A stretch of 64,000 nt of DNA from Egicoccus sp. AB-alg6-2. Its GTDB lineage: Bacteria; Actinomycetota; Nitriliruptoria; Nitriliruptorales; Nitriliruptoraceae. Shown piece after piece: positions 47,428 to 56,894 of this stretch. The position numbers and the translations under genes are program-made. Below the pieces are notes generated by a model. It was not told the origin of the DNA, did not search any database, and saw only the letters and a list, made by a program, of their open reading frames with translations. Positions within the stretch are counted from its first letter, which is position 1. The number at the start of each line of letters is the position of its first letter. The stretch is from the NCBI RefSeq assembly GCF_041821025.1, contig NZ_JBGUAY010000008.1, positions 1 through 64,000 of the forward strand, read 5' to 3'.

Positions 47428-48093
47428 ATGCCGATCCGTCTCGTGCTGGCCGAGGACAGCGATTTCGTTCGCGAGGGCGTCGCGCTGCTGATCGACACGC
47501 AGCCTGACCTCGAGCTGGTGGCGGTGTGTCGGGACTTCGACGAGCTGTCGACCGCGGTCGAGCGGACCGAGCCCGCGGTGGTACTGACCGATGTGCGGAT
47601 GCCGCCGACGTTCACCGACGAGGGCGTCCGGGCCGCACGGTGGCTGCGCGAGCAGCGTCCCGAGGTCGGTGTCGTGCTGTTCACCCACTACGCCGACCCC
47701 GAGTACGCGATAGGGCTGTTCGAGGCTGGGTCGGAGCGTCGGGGCTATCTGCTCAAGGAGCGCGTGGGCGACATCGAAGAGCTCTCAGAGGCGATCCGAC
47801 GGGTCGCGGCCGGGGGCACGGTCGTGGATCCACGGATCGTGGAGGTGCTCGTATCGGCACGCCGTCGTAGCAAGGGTGAAGGCCTGGAGTTGCTCACCCC
47901 GAGAGAGCAGGAGGTGTTGGCCGAGCTCGCGAAGGGCCGGACCAATGCCGCCATCTCGGAGTCGCTGGTGCTGTCCCAGGGGGCGGTGGAGAAGCACATC
48001 AGCTCGATCTTCGCCAAGCTCGGTCTCGCCGAGCAGGACAAGGTGCATCGGCGGGTCCGGGCGGTCCTGATGTACCTGGGTCAGGACGGTTGA
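47428..48093 (+). CDS. NarL/FixJ-family response regulator
   Basis: 221 residues. Receiver domain with AEDSDFVREG, phospho-Asp in VVLTDVRMPP and LLKERV, followed by the LuxR-type HTH (LTPREQEVLAELAKGRTNAAISESLVLSQGAVEKHISSIFAKLGL). The kinase gene next to it is on the opposite strand and the two reading frames overlap at their 3' ends by 13 bases, an uncommon layout for a cognate pair. Confidence 0.92.
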   Translation: MPIRLVLAEDSDFVREGVALLIDTQPDLELVAVCRDFDELSTAVERTEPAVVLTDVRMPPTFTDEGVRAARWLREQRPEVGVVLFTHYADPEYAIGLFEAGSERRGYLLKERVGDIEELSEAIRRVAAGGTVVDPRIVEVLVSARRRSKGEGLELLTPREQEVLAELAKGRTNAAISESLVLSQGAVEKHISSIFAKLGLAEQDKVHRRVRAVLMYLGQDG

Positions 48094-50156
48094 CCAGCCG
48101 GTAGTGGAAGACGGCCGCTGACCCGGGTCCCGTGACCCGGCCGGCTGTCGACCGAGAGTCGTCCGCCGAGTGCGCCCACGCGGTCGCGCATCGACAGCAA
48201 GCCAACGCTGTCCTGGACGGCCGTGGCATCGAAGCCGCACCCGTCGTCGCAGATGGCGAAGGTCACCGCCTGGCCCGTGCGGTGCAACCGGATGTCGCAA
48301 GACGTGGCCGCCGCATGCTTGATGGTGTTCGTGACCGCTTCGAGGCAGGTGAAGTAGAGCGCGGTCTCCACCGCGACGGGAAGCCGCCCGAGCTCGGCCG
48401 CGTCGACGTGCACCTCGAGCGGCGCGTCGCGGGCCTGCTCGGCGAGCGCGGCGCGCAACCCTCGTTCGATGAGCAGGGGCGGGTGTACGCCGCGTGCGAG
48501 CTCGCGCAGCGATCCGATGGTCGCGTCCGCGTCATGGCCGAGGGCCTTGAGGATTGCGCTTGCTCGTTCGTGGTCCCCGGCGTCGAGCCGGGCACGCGCG
48601 GCGGCGGTCTTCGCCTTGAGACCGAGCAGCTGTTGCTGCACACCGTCGTGGAGGTCGCGCTCGAGCCGTCGGCGCTCCTGGTCGTGGGCGGTGACCAGCC
48701 GCTGCCGTGACGCCTCGAGTGCGGCCAGACTGTCCTGCAGCTCGGCAGCGAGCCGGGCGTTGCGCAGAACGACGCCGGCCTGGGCGGCCAGCGACGAGGC
48801 GAGCTCGGCGTCACGGGCGGTGACGTGGTCGCCCCGGAGCTTGGTGATGGCGAGCAGGCCGAGCAGTTCGTCGCCGTCGTGGACCGGTTCGACGAGATCG
48901 GCATCCGGGACGGTCTCGGCCAGCTCGACCGCCACGGCTGGCGGGGTCGAATCCTCCGTCGGTGGCCAGCTCGCCGCGACCCTCAGCTCGGTGCCGACCC
49001 GCAGCCAGGCGTCTGCCCGGTTCGCTCCGGTGCCCTGGCCGAGCAACTCCGCGACCACGGTCAACAGCTCAGCTGCCGGGACCGGGTCGTGGAGCCGCTG
49101 TGCGAAGCGAGCCAACACCTCGTACGGGCTGGCCCGGCGTCCGTACACGAGCCGGTCCGCGGCGGTGCGCACCCGAGCATGGATCGGCTGGAATGCCAGG
49201 GCCGCGACCGCGGTCGCGGCGATGACGAGTAGTGGCTCGTCACGCTGGGCGCGAACCAGGGTGCCGATCCCGACCACGACGGCGAGGTACACCAGCGTGA
49301 GGAAGGCGGCCAGCACGGTCACCACCACGGCCCGGGAGATGACCAGGTCGATGTCCAGCAGCTGATTCCGCAGGATGCCGACACCCGCAGCGACCGCGAC
49401 GGTGGGCCAGGCGATCGTGAACCCGAGCCATCCGAGTCCCGCCGTTCCGAGCGCGACGTAGACCGCGATCGCCATCGCCGTCGCGAGGCAGAACCAGCGC
49501 AGCTGGTCGCGCGCCTGGCCGGAAGCGCGCCGGAGCCGCACCAGCAGTGACCCAGCTGCAGGAACCAGCGCGAGCACCGCGACCGACAGGGCCAGTTCGT
49601 CGATCGTGGTGAGCGCGCCGCTGGCGGCCCCCCAGGCGAGCGGGTTGTCGAACACCACACCCTCGGTGAACGGCGTCGGCAGGAGCAGGTGGGTGATGGT
49701 GGTCACGGCGGTCGCGGTCACCATGACCGCCACCAGGACCCGCCACCGATGTGACGGCAACCGGCCATCGGGGAACAGCAGCAGCGCCACCCCGAGGAGC
49801 GCATAGGCCGGCACCCACACCCAGTTCAGGATCCAACCGGCAAGTCCTGCCCCAGGCAGCGGCCCGCCCGGCCGGTCCGCGAGCGCGTAGCCGGCACACG
49901 CCAACGTCAGCCCGAACAGCAGCCCCTGGGCGGCGAACAACCAGCCGACCGGGTGCCGCGGACGCCGTCTCGCGACCACCGCCCCGACGCTGGCGAACGC
50001 CACCGCCGCGCTCAGACTCCCGAGGCTGAACGACCGCACGAATGTCCCGGGCTGCTGCCCACCGGTCAGCGCAGCCCACACCCCGACCAGGGCCAGCAGC
50101 ACGCTCGCCGCCCAGATCGCTGCCGCCCCGTGTCGTGCCGCCCTGACCGTCGCCAC
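48081..50156 (-). CDS. Membrane sensor histidine kinase (HisKA_3), with GAF domain
   Basis: 691 residues. About eight to ten membrane helices fill the first 340 residues, then a GAF-like domain (about 370-515), the dimerisation domain HDQERRRLERDLHDGVQQQLLG with the phospho-His in DLHDG, and an HATPase domain with EAVTNTIKHA and DDGCGFD. The GTG at 50156 is chosen because GCAGGGGG precedes it and the first membrane helix begins soon after. Probable partner of the regulator at 47428. Confidence 0.88.
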   Translation of the reverse strand: MATVRAARHGAAAIWAASVLLALVGVWAALTGGQQPGTFVRSFSLGSLSAAVAFASVGAVVARRRPRHPVGWLFAAQGLLFGLTLACAGYALADRPGGPLPGAGLAGWILNWVWVPAYALLGVALLLFPDGRLPSHRWRVLVAVMVTATAVTTITHLLLPTPFTEGVVFDNPLAWGAASGALTTIDELALSVAVLALVPAAGSLLVRLRRASGQARDQLRWFCLATAMAIAVYVALGTAGLGWLGFTIAWPTVAVAAGVGILRNQLLDIDLVISRAVVVTVLAAFLTLVYLAVVVGIGTLVRAQRDEPLLVIAATAVAALAFQPIHARVRTAADRLVYGRRASPYEVLARFAQRLHDPVPAAELLTVVAELLGQGTGANRADAWLRVGTELRVAASWPPTEDSTPPAVAVELAETVPDADLVEPVHDGDELLGLLAITKLRGDHVTARDAELASSLAAQAGVVLRNARLAAELQDSLAALEASRQRLVTAHDQERRRLERDLHDGVQQQLLGLKAKTAAARARLDAGDHERASAILKALGHDADATIGSLRELARGVHPPLLIERGLRAALAEQARDAPLEVHVDAAELGRLPVAVETALYFTCLEAVTNTIKHAAATSCDIRLHRTGQAVTFAICDDGCGFDATAVQDSVGLLSMRDRVGALGGRLSVDSRPGHGTRVSGRLPLPAGQPS

Positions 50157-50344
50157 GCCACCCCCTGCCCGGTCCTCCCGCTCGACGACCGTTGCACGGA
50201 TGTTCCACCACCCGCGAGCGGCCGTCGAGCAGCAAGCCCCACCGGCATGCGGGGGTTGTCCCCACCCCAACACGGAGGACGGCCGGCTGACCGTCACCCG
50301 CGCGGACGAGGACGATGGGCGAGTCCGCTACCAAAGGAGCCGCC

Positions 50345-50737
50345 GTGGCCAGCCAGCCCATCACATCGACGACCAGCCGCTCGACCTCCCTGACCTGGAA
50401 TGCCGTCCTGGTCGGCATCGCCGCGACGACCGCGGTCGGCTACGTCGTCTACGCCGCGACCATGCACGAGTTCCCACCCGCAGGGTTCGTCTACGGCGGC
50501 CTGCTCGCCATAGCGGCCGGGTGGGTCGGCCGCAGCGGGAGCCGCATGGCCGTCGGCTTCGCCGGCCTCCTGCACGCCTTCGAACTGTTCAACGTGCTGT
50601 TCGTCTACGGCAACCCGCAGATGATCATCAATCCGGCCGCCTGGCAGGACTTCCTCGTCGGTGTCTTCTTCGTCGTGGCCAATGCCGCCGGCACCCTCGC
50701 CGCGGTGGCGGCCTGGCGCGAGCGGCGGGCAGGATGA
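50345..50737 (+). CDS. Four-helix membrane protein paired with a cupredoxin
   Basis: 130 residues with four membrane segments (about 19-40, 44-62, 70-88 and 102-122). The GTG at 50345 is favoured because AAAGGAG lies about six bases upstream; an ATG at 50315 is also in frame. The stop overlaps the next start (ATGA), so the pair is co-translated. No family was recognised; a copper- or electron-transfer-linked role is suggested only by the cupredoxin partner. Confidence 0.6.
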   Translation: MASQPITSTTSRSTSLTWNAVLVGIAATTAVGYVVYAATMHEFPPAGFVYGGLLAIAAGWVGRSGSRMAVGFAGLLHAFELFNVLFVYGNPQMIINPAAWQDFLVGVFFVVANAAGTLAAVAAWRERRAG

Positions 50738-51102
50738 ACTGGGTCGAGGCCGGCCCCGGCCGGCTGATCGCGGTCACCATCGCCGTGCTCGCGGCCGCTG
50801 TCAGCATCGGCGCGATCGCCGCGCTGACCGGTCACGACGACACCGCCCACCCCGGCGACATCGCCGTGACGATCCGCGACTTCGCCTTCCATCCGCCTGC
50901 CCTGGAGATGCCTGCGGGCGAGGTCGGACTCATCGCCCACAATGCGGACGCCGCTCTCCACGACTTCACCATCGACGACATCGTCTCCCTCGACGTCCCC
51001 GGGACGCGCATCCGCCGTGTCTCGTTCACCCTTCCGCCCGGCGCCTACACCTACTGGTGCACCCTGCACCCGACCATGACCGGCAGGCTCGACGCCACCT
51101 AG
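50734..51102 (+). CDS. Membrane-anchored cupredoxin-like protein
   Basis: 122 residues. One N-terminal membrane segment (about 10-32) is followed by a cupredoxin domain. Type 1 copper ligands can be read: His76 in ALHDF and Cys109, His112 and Met115 in WCTLHPTM. This is the ligand order of plastocyanin-like proteins. It overlaps the preceding membrane protein gene by four bases. An extracytoplasmic electron carrier or copper-binding function is likely; the partner enzyme is not in view. Confidence 0.8.
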   Translation: MNWVEAGPGRLIAVTIAVLAAAVSIGAIAALTGHDDTAHPGDIAVTIRDFAFHPPALEMPAGEVGLIAHNADAALHDFTIDDIVSLDVPGTRIRRVSFTLPPGAYTYWCTLHPTMTGRLDAT

Positions 51103-51240
51103 CACTCCCGGTTGGTTTCCCTTCGCTTCGCTACGGGGTCGTCGGCGTGACGGTGACGCCGGTGCCTGGAGCTGCAGCGCGGCGGCCGCGGGTGATCGGC
51201 CGGCCATGGCTCGCAGATATCGGCCGGATAGGTTGCTCGC

Positions 51241-53445
51241 GTGCCAGATTGCCACTTCCGCTTCGGGCGTGATCTCGTCATCGCGCTTGTTCTCGTGATG
51301 ATTTTCGCGCTCTCGTGGCCGTCGGCGGCGCTGGCGCAACAGGTCCCGACCATCGATGGCCGCCTCACCGACGCTGCCGACCTGATCGACGACGCCGACG
51401 AGGATGCGGTCTCCGATGCACTCGCGCGGGTGGACGACGAGGTACGGCTCCACGTCCTGACACTCGACACGACCGGCGGGACCGAGGTCTCCTCGTTCGC
51501 GCGGGAAGTAGCGGAAACGAATGGGCTCAGTGGCCGTGACGCATTGCTACTCGTCGCGATCGATGACCGTACGTATTACCTGTGGGTCGCGGACGGCGTC
51601 ACGGAGGTCAGCGACGCCGATCTCGAGGCGATATCCACCGGGATCGTCGAACCCAGACTCGGCGCCGGCGAGTTCGCGCTGGCCGCGATCGAGGCCGCGA
51701 ACGCGCTGGCTGACGCCGGTGGTGCGGCGCCTGGCGTAACTCCGGACACGACACCTGGCGCTCCCGCTCCCGCCCCCACCGCGACCGGGGAACGGGCGAC
51801 CGGTGGCGGATTCTCGGCGTGGGCCCTGCTCGTCCCGACCCTCGGCCTGGGGACGTGGGCACTCGCCTCGTGGTGGCGGGAACGCCGCAGCAGGCGCCGC
51901 TCCGCCGAGGAACGCGACCGACAGCTGGGTGAGCTGGCACGGCGGGCAAACGCACGGCTCCTTGCAAGCGACGAGGCGCTGCGCGAGGCGACGACCGAGC
52001 TCGGGTTCGCGGAGGCACGCTTCCACGCCGACGACGTGACCCCATTCGCTGCCGCTCTGAACATCGCGCGGGAGGAGCTTCACGACGCGTTCGCCATCCG
52101 CCAGCGCCTCGACGAGGACCCGCCCCACGACACCGCCCAGCGGGCCGCCGCCCTCGAGTCGATCATCGAGCACACGACCAGGCTCGACCGTTTGCTCACA
52201 TCGGAGCACGAGCGGCTCGAGGAGCTCCGGGACATCGAACAGCGGGCACCGGAACTGCTCGCGGCGGCGCGCAGTCAGCGTGAGTCGCTGGCGGGGCGGC
52301 TCGTGGTCGCTGGCCCGTTGCACGACCGGTTGCTGGTCGCGTCACCGACCGCGCGTGACGCCGTCGACGGCAACCTGGCCGAAGCCCAGAAGCACCTCGA
52401 CGGCGCCGAGGTGCTCATCGGGACGGGCCTGCAGGCGGCCGAGCAGGGCCGCGCCTCGCAGGCAGCGCGCATACTTCGCGACGTCGAAAGTTCGCTCGCT
52501 GCGGCCGACCGGCTCATCGTCGCCGTAGAGCGGGCCGCCGCCGAACTCGACGAGGCCGAGCAGACGATCGACGAGGTGGTACGCACCGCCGAGGCTGGTC
52601 TCGAGGCCGCCCGTCACGCCCTCGCCGACGCGCCACAGGTGGCCGTCAGGTCGCCGGACCAGGACTCCTCCGACCACCGGTTGTCCGCACCGGCGGTGGC
52701 CTCCACGCCCACGGGGAGCCCACTCGCCAGCGCCTCCGACCCGCCTCCTCCGCCAAGCCCGAACCAGATCCTCTCCAACGGGCACCGGCGACTCACGGAA
52801 GCGAGGGCCAACCGCGAGGACGACGTCCTTCGCGCCTACGAGCTTGCGCGCGGAGCCGAGTCGGCCGCGAACGAGGTCCTGGCGATCGCCCGACGGGCGC
52901 ACCAACGGCAGGATGAAGCGGTCGCCGCGGCCACCGCGGCGCTCCAGGCCGCCACGGCCATCCATGCCCGCGCCGACGACTTCCTCGCCACACGCCGACG
53001 TGGGATCGGTCGGGAGGCCCGCACGCGGTTGCAGGAGGCGGACCGGCACCTCGCCCGGGCGCGGGCGCTGCTCACCGAACAGCCAGCGGTCGCGGTCCGG
53101 CATGCGCGTGAGGCCGAGCGACTCGCGAGCGAGGCGTACCAACTCGCCCAGGAGGACTTCCACGGCTACGACGACCTCCGCGGCCCGTTCGGTCGTGGCC
53201 CCTTCGGCGGTGGGGGAGGTGGCGTCATCGTGATCGGCGGGATTCCCATCCCGCTCGGCGGTGGTCGGCGCGGCGGTAGCGGCTTCGGCGGGTCGGTCTG
53301 GGGCTCCCCGGGAGGTCGACGCTCGAGCGGCGGGTTCGGTGGCGGCTTCGGCAGCGGTGGACGCGGCATCGGTGGCGGCTTCGGTGGTGGTCGAGGGATG
53401 GGTGGCGGCTTCGGCGGAGGACGCGGTCGCGGCGGAAGTTTCTGA
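51241..53445 (+). CDS. TPM-domain protein with coiled coil and Gly-rich tail (YgcG/TPM type)
   Basis: 734 residues. Signal peptide (about 10-33, ending ALAQQ) followed by a TPM domain (about 37-155: VPTIDGRLTDAADLIDDAD...LLLVAIDDRTYYLWV). One membrane helix (about 195-212) precedes a long, Ala/Glu/Arg-rich region of predicted coiled coil (about 225-620). The end, from about 640, is almost pure Gly/Phe/Arg repeats (GGGFGGGRG type). GTG start at 51241. The next gene, pspA, follows after 51 bases. Proteins with TPM and coiled coils are found beside PspA in several actinobacteria, implying a shared envelope-stress function. Confidence 0.85.
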   Translation: MPDCHFRFGRDLVIALVLVMIFALSWPSAALAQQVPTIDGRLTDAADLIDDADEDAVSDALARVDDEVRLHVLTLDTTGGTEVSSFAREVAETNGLSGRDALLLVAIDDRTYYLWVADGVTEVSDADLEAISTGIVEPRLGAGEFALAAIEAANALADAGGAAPGVTPDTTPGAPAPAPTATGERATGGGFSAWALLVPTLGLGTWALASWWRERRSRRRSAEERDRQLGELARRANARLLASDEALREATTELGFAEARFHADDVTPFAAALNIAREELHDAFAIRQRLDEDPPHDTAQRAAALESIIEHTTRLDRLLTSEHERLEELRDIEQRAPELLAAARSQRESLAGRLVVAGPLHDRLLVASPTARDAVDGNLAEAQKHLDGAEVLIGTGLQAAEQGRASQAARILRDVESSLAAADRLIVAVERAAAELDEAEQTIDEVVRTAEAGLEAARHALADAPQVAVRSPDQDSSDHRLSAPAVASTPTGSPLASASDPPPPPSPNQILSNGHRRLTEARANREDDVLRAYELARGAESAANEVLAIARRAHQRQDEAVAAATAALQAATAIHARADDFLATRRRGIGREARTRLQEADRHLARARALLTEQPAVAVRHAREAERLASEAYQLAQEDFHGYDDLRGPFGRGPFGGGGGGVIVIGGIPIPLGGGRRGGSGFGGSVWGSPGGRRSSGGFGGGFGSGGRGIGGGFGGGRGMGGGFGGGRGRGGSF

Positions 53446-53496
53446 TCCTGTACGACTCCGGCGTCGCACGGCGTCGGCCTGACCAAGGAGAACGAC

Positions 53497-54204
53497 GTGG
53501 CACGCACGATCCTGGGAAGGCTCGGACAGCTGCTCCGAGCAAACGTCAACGCGCTGGTCGACGGCGCCGAGGATCCCGAGCGGATGCTCGATCAACTGGT
53601 GCGCGACTTCACGGCCAGCATCACCGAGGCCGAGGCGGCGGTCGCGCAGTCGATCGGCAACTTGCGGATGGTCGAGGACGATCGCGACGAAGCCCGCGAC
53701 GCGTCCCAGGAGTGGGGCCGCAAGGCCGCTGCGGCGGCGTCCCGTTCCGATCAACTCCGATCGGACGACCCGGGTGAGGCGGACCGTTTCGAGGAGCTGG
53801 CCAAGGTGGCGCTCCGCCGACAGATCCACTTCGAGCAGCAGGTCGAAACCTTCGAGAAGCAGATCGCTCAGCAGACGGAGATGAATGACAAGCTCAAGGA
53901 GGGGCTCGAGAAGATCCGTCAGAAGCGCGAAGAACTGGTTCGCCGTCGTGACGAGCTCGTGAGCCGCTCGAAGCTGGCCGAGGCGCAGACTCGCGTGCAG
54001 GATGCGGTCCGCAGCGTGTCGGTCCTCGACCCGTCCAGCGAGTTGGGCCGGTTCGAAGAGCGGATCCGCCGCGAGGAGGCACGCGTTCGCGGCATGGAAG
54101 AGATCACCGCCTCGTCTCTCGACGCCCAGTTCGACGAGCTGGACTCCCTCGGCGACGAGCTCGACGTCGAAGAGCGCCTTCGGGCCCTCCGTCAGGGCAG
54201 CTGA
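53497..54204 (+). CDS. pspA: PspA/IM30 family protein
   Basis: 235 residues, almost wholly alpha-helical coiled coil. The start LGRLGQLLRANVNALVDGAEDPERMLDQLVRDF is the PspA signature with the amphipathic membrane-binding helix. PspA/IM30 proteins form ESCRT-III-like assemblies that protect leaking membranes. GTG start after AAGGAGAACGAC. Following the TPM gene closely, it is presumably in its operon. A bidirectional terminator hairpin follows. Confidence 0.92.
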   Translation: MARTILGRLGQLLRANVNALVDGAEDPERMLDQLVRDFTASITEAEAAVAQSIGNLRMVEDDRDEARDASQEWGRKAAAAASRSDQLRSDDPGEADRFEELAKVALRRQIHFEQQVETFEKQIAQQTEMNDKLKEGLEKIRQKREELVRRRDELVSRSKLAEAQTRVQDAVRSVSVLDPSSELGRFEERIRREEARVRGMEEITASSLDAQFDELDSLGDELDVEERLRALRQGS

Positions 54205-54307
54205 GGCTCGAGTCGCGCCTCCCTGACGACCGGTGGACCCGGCCGTCGCTCAGGCTGCGGTACGCACGGAGCCGACGCGCCTCACGGGCGACCCGATCAT
54301 CGCGACG

Positions 54308-54339
54308 GGCCGCCCTCGGCTGGTTCGCCGAGGGCGGCC
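54308..54339. terminator. Hairpin between convergent pspA and GerMN genes
   Basis: GGCCGCCCTCGGC (54308-54320) pairs exactly with GCCGAGGGCGGCC (54327-54339) around the loop TGGTTC. It lies between two converging genes and could end transcription from both, although no T-run is present. Confidence 0.65.
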
Positions 54340-54372
54340 GCGTCCGTGGAGCGGGCAGCGCGAAGCTGCAGG

Positions 54373-55410
54373 TCAGGGCAGCAGCGTCAGGGGGGTCTCA
54401 CGCAAGGCCTGGACGGAGCCGTCCTTCGCCGAATACTCGTAGACGGTCAGGACCGCCTCGGTCGGAGCATCGACGCTCACGTCGAGCGTGATGTCGAACG
54501 AGCCCCAGCCCATGCCGTTGTCCGTCATCGCGTAACCCTCGTCCAGCACGGTGCCGTCGACGGTCTCGAGCCGGTACTGGAAGGTCGCCTCGAAGACGGC
54601 GCCCATGCCGGTCAACCGCAGCGGCGTCTGCGCCTTGGCGCCGGCAGCCGGCGTGTCGACGAACACGGTGGGAAGCAGGTCCACGAAGTCCGCGCGGGAG
54701 GCCGGTTCGTCGATCGTGATCCCCTCGCCGGAGAAGACCCGGACCGGTTGCCCGTCGAGGTGGAACTGCACCTCGTCGACGGTCGGGAACTGGGTGACGG
54801 TGTAGATGACCTGGGCGAGCCGCGAGAACATCGACAACGAACCGCCGCCGGACTCGAACTCGCGGGAGAGGTCCACGGTCGCCAGCCCGTCGGCGATGTT
54901 GACGCCCAGCACCAGGGTCTCGCCCGGCACGGATGTCGAAAGGCCCTCGATCAGCGCCTTGTCGGCGGAGGAAGGTCCGTCGATGAGTTCGCGGAGCGTT
55001 GCCAGGGCGATCCCCTGGGTGGACGGGATCTCGCGCTGCACGGAGACCAGGAAGGGGTCTGCCCGTCCCGGTGTCCCCCCTCCGGGAGCGACGAAGTACA
55101 GCCGTACGGGGGTCACGCGCTGGTTGTCGGTCGCCTCGCCCTGGTCGTCGTCGTCCGACGTGTCGGTGGTGCCGCCGGTCCGGTCGTCGGTGTCCGTGGC
55201 GTCGTCGGGCGTCGGGGTGGGTTCCAGGCCGGTGTCGCCCTGGTCCGTGGTGTCGGCGTCGGTGGGGACATCGTCGTCGCTGTCCGTGGGCGCGTCCTGG
55301 CCGACGTCGTCGGTCGCGACGGGGCCGGCATCGACCACACCGTTTCCGCATGCAGCCAACAGCAGCGACAGGACGGCGACGACAAGCAGCGGGAGTCGGA
55401 CGAGTTTCAT
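54373..55410 (-). CDS. GerMN-domain lipoprotein downstream of an MtrAB-like pair
   Basis: 345 residues. The signal peptide ends in the lipobox LLAAC (Cys about 22), followed by a long Asp/Thr-rich linker (about 28-110), a GerMN domain (about 117-235) and a C-terminal immunoglobulin-like Gmad2 domain (about 245-345). ATG at 55410 follows GCAGGAGG. In the MtrAB-LpqB system the lipoprotein LpqB also carries a GerMN domain and modulates the kinase. This protein is shorter and lacks the LpqB propeller, so it is an analogue and not a clear orthologue. Confidence 0.82.
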   Translation of the reverse strand: MKLVRLPLLVVAVLSLLLAACGNGVVDAGPVATDDVGQDAPTDSDDDVPTDADTTDQGDTGLEPTPTPDDATDTDDRTGGTTDTSDDDDQGEATDNQRVTPVRLYFVAPGGGTPGRADPFLVSVQREIPSTQGIALATLRELIDGPSSADKALIEGLSTSVPGETLVLGVNIADGLATVDLSREFESGGGSLSMFSRLAQVIYTVTQFPTVDEVQFHLDGQPVRVFSGEGITIDEPASRADFVDLLPTVFVDTPAAGAKAQTPLRLTGMGAVFEATFQYRLETVDGTVLDEGYAMTDNGMGWGSFDITLDVSVDAPTEAVLTVYEYSAKDGSVQALRETPLTLLP

Positions 55411-55520
55411 GGTTGCGCCTCCTGCGGTGTCGCGGTCGGCAGCGGTTGCACTGCCTCGGTGCCGGAAGAGCACCTGTCCCTAGCGTCGGTCCGCCGCGTC
55501 ACGGGCACGTCCGTGCCGTG

Positions 55521-56894
55521 TCACAGATCCGTAACGACCTCGACGGGCAGCCGGAGCTCGATCACCAGGCCGCCCCCGTCGCGGTTGTGTGCGGTCACCG
55601 ACGCACCGAGCACCCGGGCGTGCTCGCGCACGATCGCGAGCCCCAACCCGCTCCCGCCCGATCCGCGGGAGGTGTCCGCCTTGGTGAAGCGGTCGAAGAT
55701 GCGCTCGAGTTCGTCCTCGGGCACGCCGGGCCCCGTGTCCGCCACCGCGACGTGGAGCAACGTCCCCTCCAGCCAGGCGGACACCGTCACCTGCGCCCCA
55801 TCGGCGTGGGTGGCGGCATTGTCGACCAGGTTGGAGACGATCCGCTCCAGGCGTCGTCGATCGGTACGCACCACGCAGCCGGCCGGCACCTGCACCGTTG
55901 CCTCGGGGAGCCGTCTGGTGACCACCGCATCGAGGAATTTCGTGACGTCCACGTCGTACAGCTCGACCTCGGCGGTCGCCGCGCGTTCGCCGGGGGTCTG
56001 AGTCGCATCCAGGCGTGAGAGCTCGAGCAGTTCCTCGACCAGGTCGCGGAGCCGTCGCACGTCGGCGTCCAGGAGTTCGACGACGCGGCGGCTGTCGGGG
56101 GGGAGTCGCTCGAGCTGGGCCGACAGCTCGGCGGCCTCGTGGACCAGCGCGGTCACCGGTGTGCGCAACTCGTGCGAGACGTCGGCCACGAACCGTCGCT
56201 CGCGTGTCCGGGCCGCCGTCAGCTCCGCCACCGTGTCGGCCAGCGACCCGGCGAGCCGACCACCGCGCCACCCGGCGATCGCGCCCAGCACCATCAGCAG
56301 CAACGAGGCTCCGGTGAGCACCAGCCTGAGCTGCGACAGCGCGTTCTCCGTGTCGCTGACGTCGGTCAGGAAGTAGAAGTCCGGTCCGGCGGGCGGGCGG
56401 CGGGCGGCGGCGACGAGGTGCGGGATCCCGTCGATCTCGATCCGCTCCGCGGCCACGCTGCCGGCCTCGACCAGTGCGCGAAGTTCGGCGGAGACCACCT
56501 CCGGCGCGTTCACCACGTCGAGGCCGGACACGAAGTCGTCGCCAGCGGCGGTGCCGAGGTCGACGTAGACATCGAGGTCGCGACGCTGGAAGTCGTCGGC
56601 CAGCCCGGACGCCTCGATGTCGCCGGGACGCACGTTCTCCGGCAGCCGCTCGGTGGCCAAGACGCCGACGTTGAACCGTGCCTCCTCGACGGCCCGCTCG
56701 AGCACCTCCGAGCGCAACGACCGTGACACCGCGACGAATGCGAGCATCGACAGCGCCAGCGAGGTGATCGCGACCACGGCGGTGACCGTCAGGACCAGCC
56801 GGCGGCGAACCCTGCGGCCGGCACGATGGCGCACCCGGTCGTGGTTTCGCGCCGCCGGCACGGTGGCAGGTCGCGCCGTGTCGCCACGGGTCAT
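55521..56894 (-). CDS. mtrB: MtrB-like sensor histidine kinase
   Basis: 457 residues. Two membrane helices (about 35-58 and 185-205) flank an extracytoplasmic sensor region. The HisKA domain has the phospho-His in FVADVSHELRTPVTALVHEA, and the HATPase has IVSNLVDNAATHA, DTGPGVP and GGSGLGLAI. FVADVSHELRTPVTALVHEAAEL resembles MtrB, the kinase controlling cell wall and division genes in actinobacteria. Its ATG overlaps the regulator's stop by four bases, and a lipoprotein gene follows. Confidence 0.85.
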   Translation of the reverse strand: MTRGDTARPATVPAARNHDRVRHRAGRRVRRRLVLTVTAVVAITSLALSMLAFVAVSRSLRSEVLERAVEEARFNVGVLATERLPENVRPGDIEASGLADDFQRRDLDVYVDLGTAAGDDFVSGLDVVNAPEVVSAELRALVEAGSVAAERIEIDGIPHLVAAARRPPAGPDFYFLTDVSDTENALSQLRLVLTGASLLLMVLGAIAGWRGGRLAGSLADTVAELTAARTRERRFVADVSHELRTPVTALVHEAAELSAQLERLPPDSRRVVELLDADVRRLRDLVEELLELSRLDATQTPGERAATAEVELYDVDVTKFLDAVVTRRLPEATVQVPAGCVVRTDRRRLERIVSNLVDNAATHADGAQVTVSAWLEGTLLHVAVADTGPGVPEDELERIFDRFTKADTSRGSGGSGLGLAIVREHARVLGASVTAHNRDGGGLVIELRLPVEVVTDL

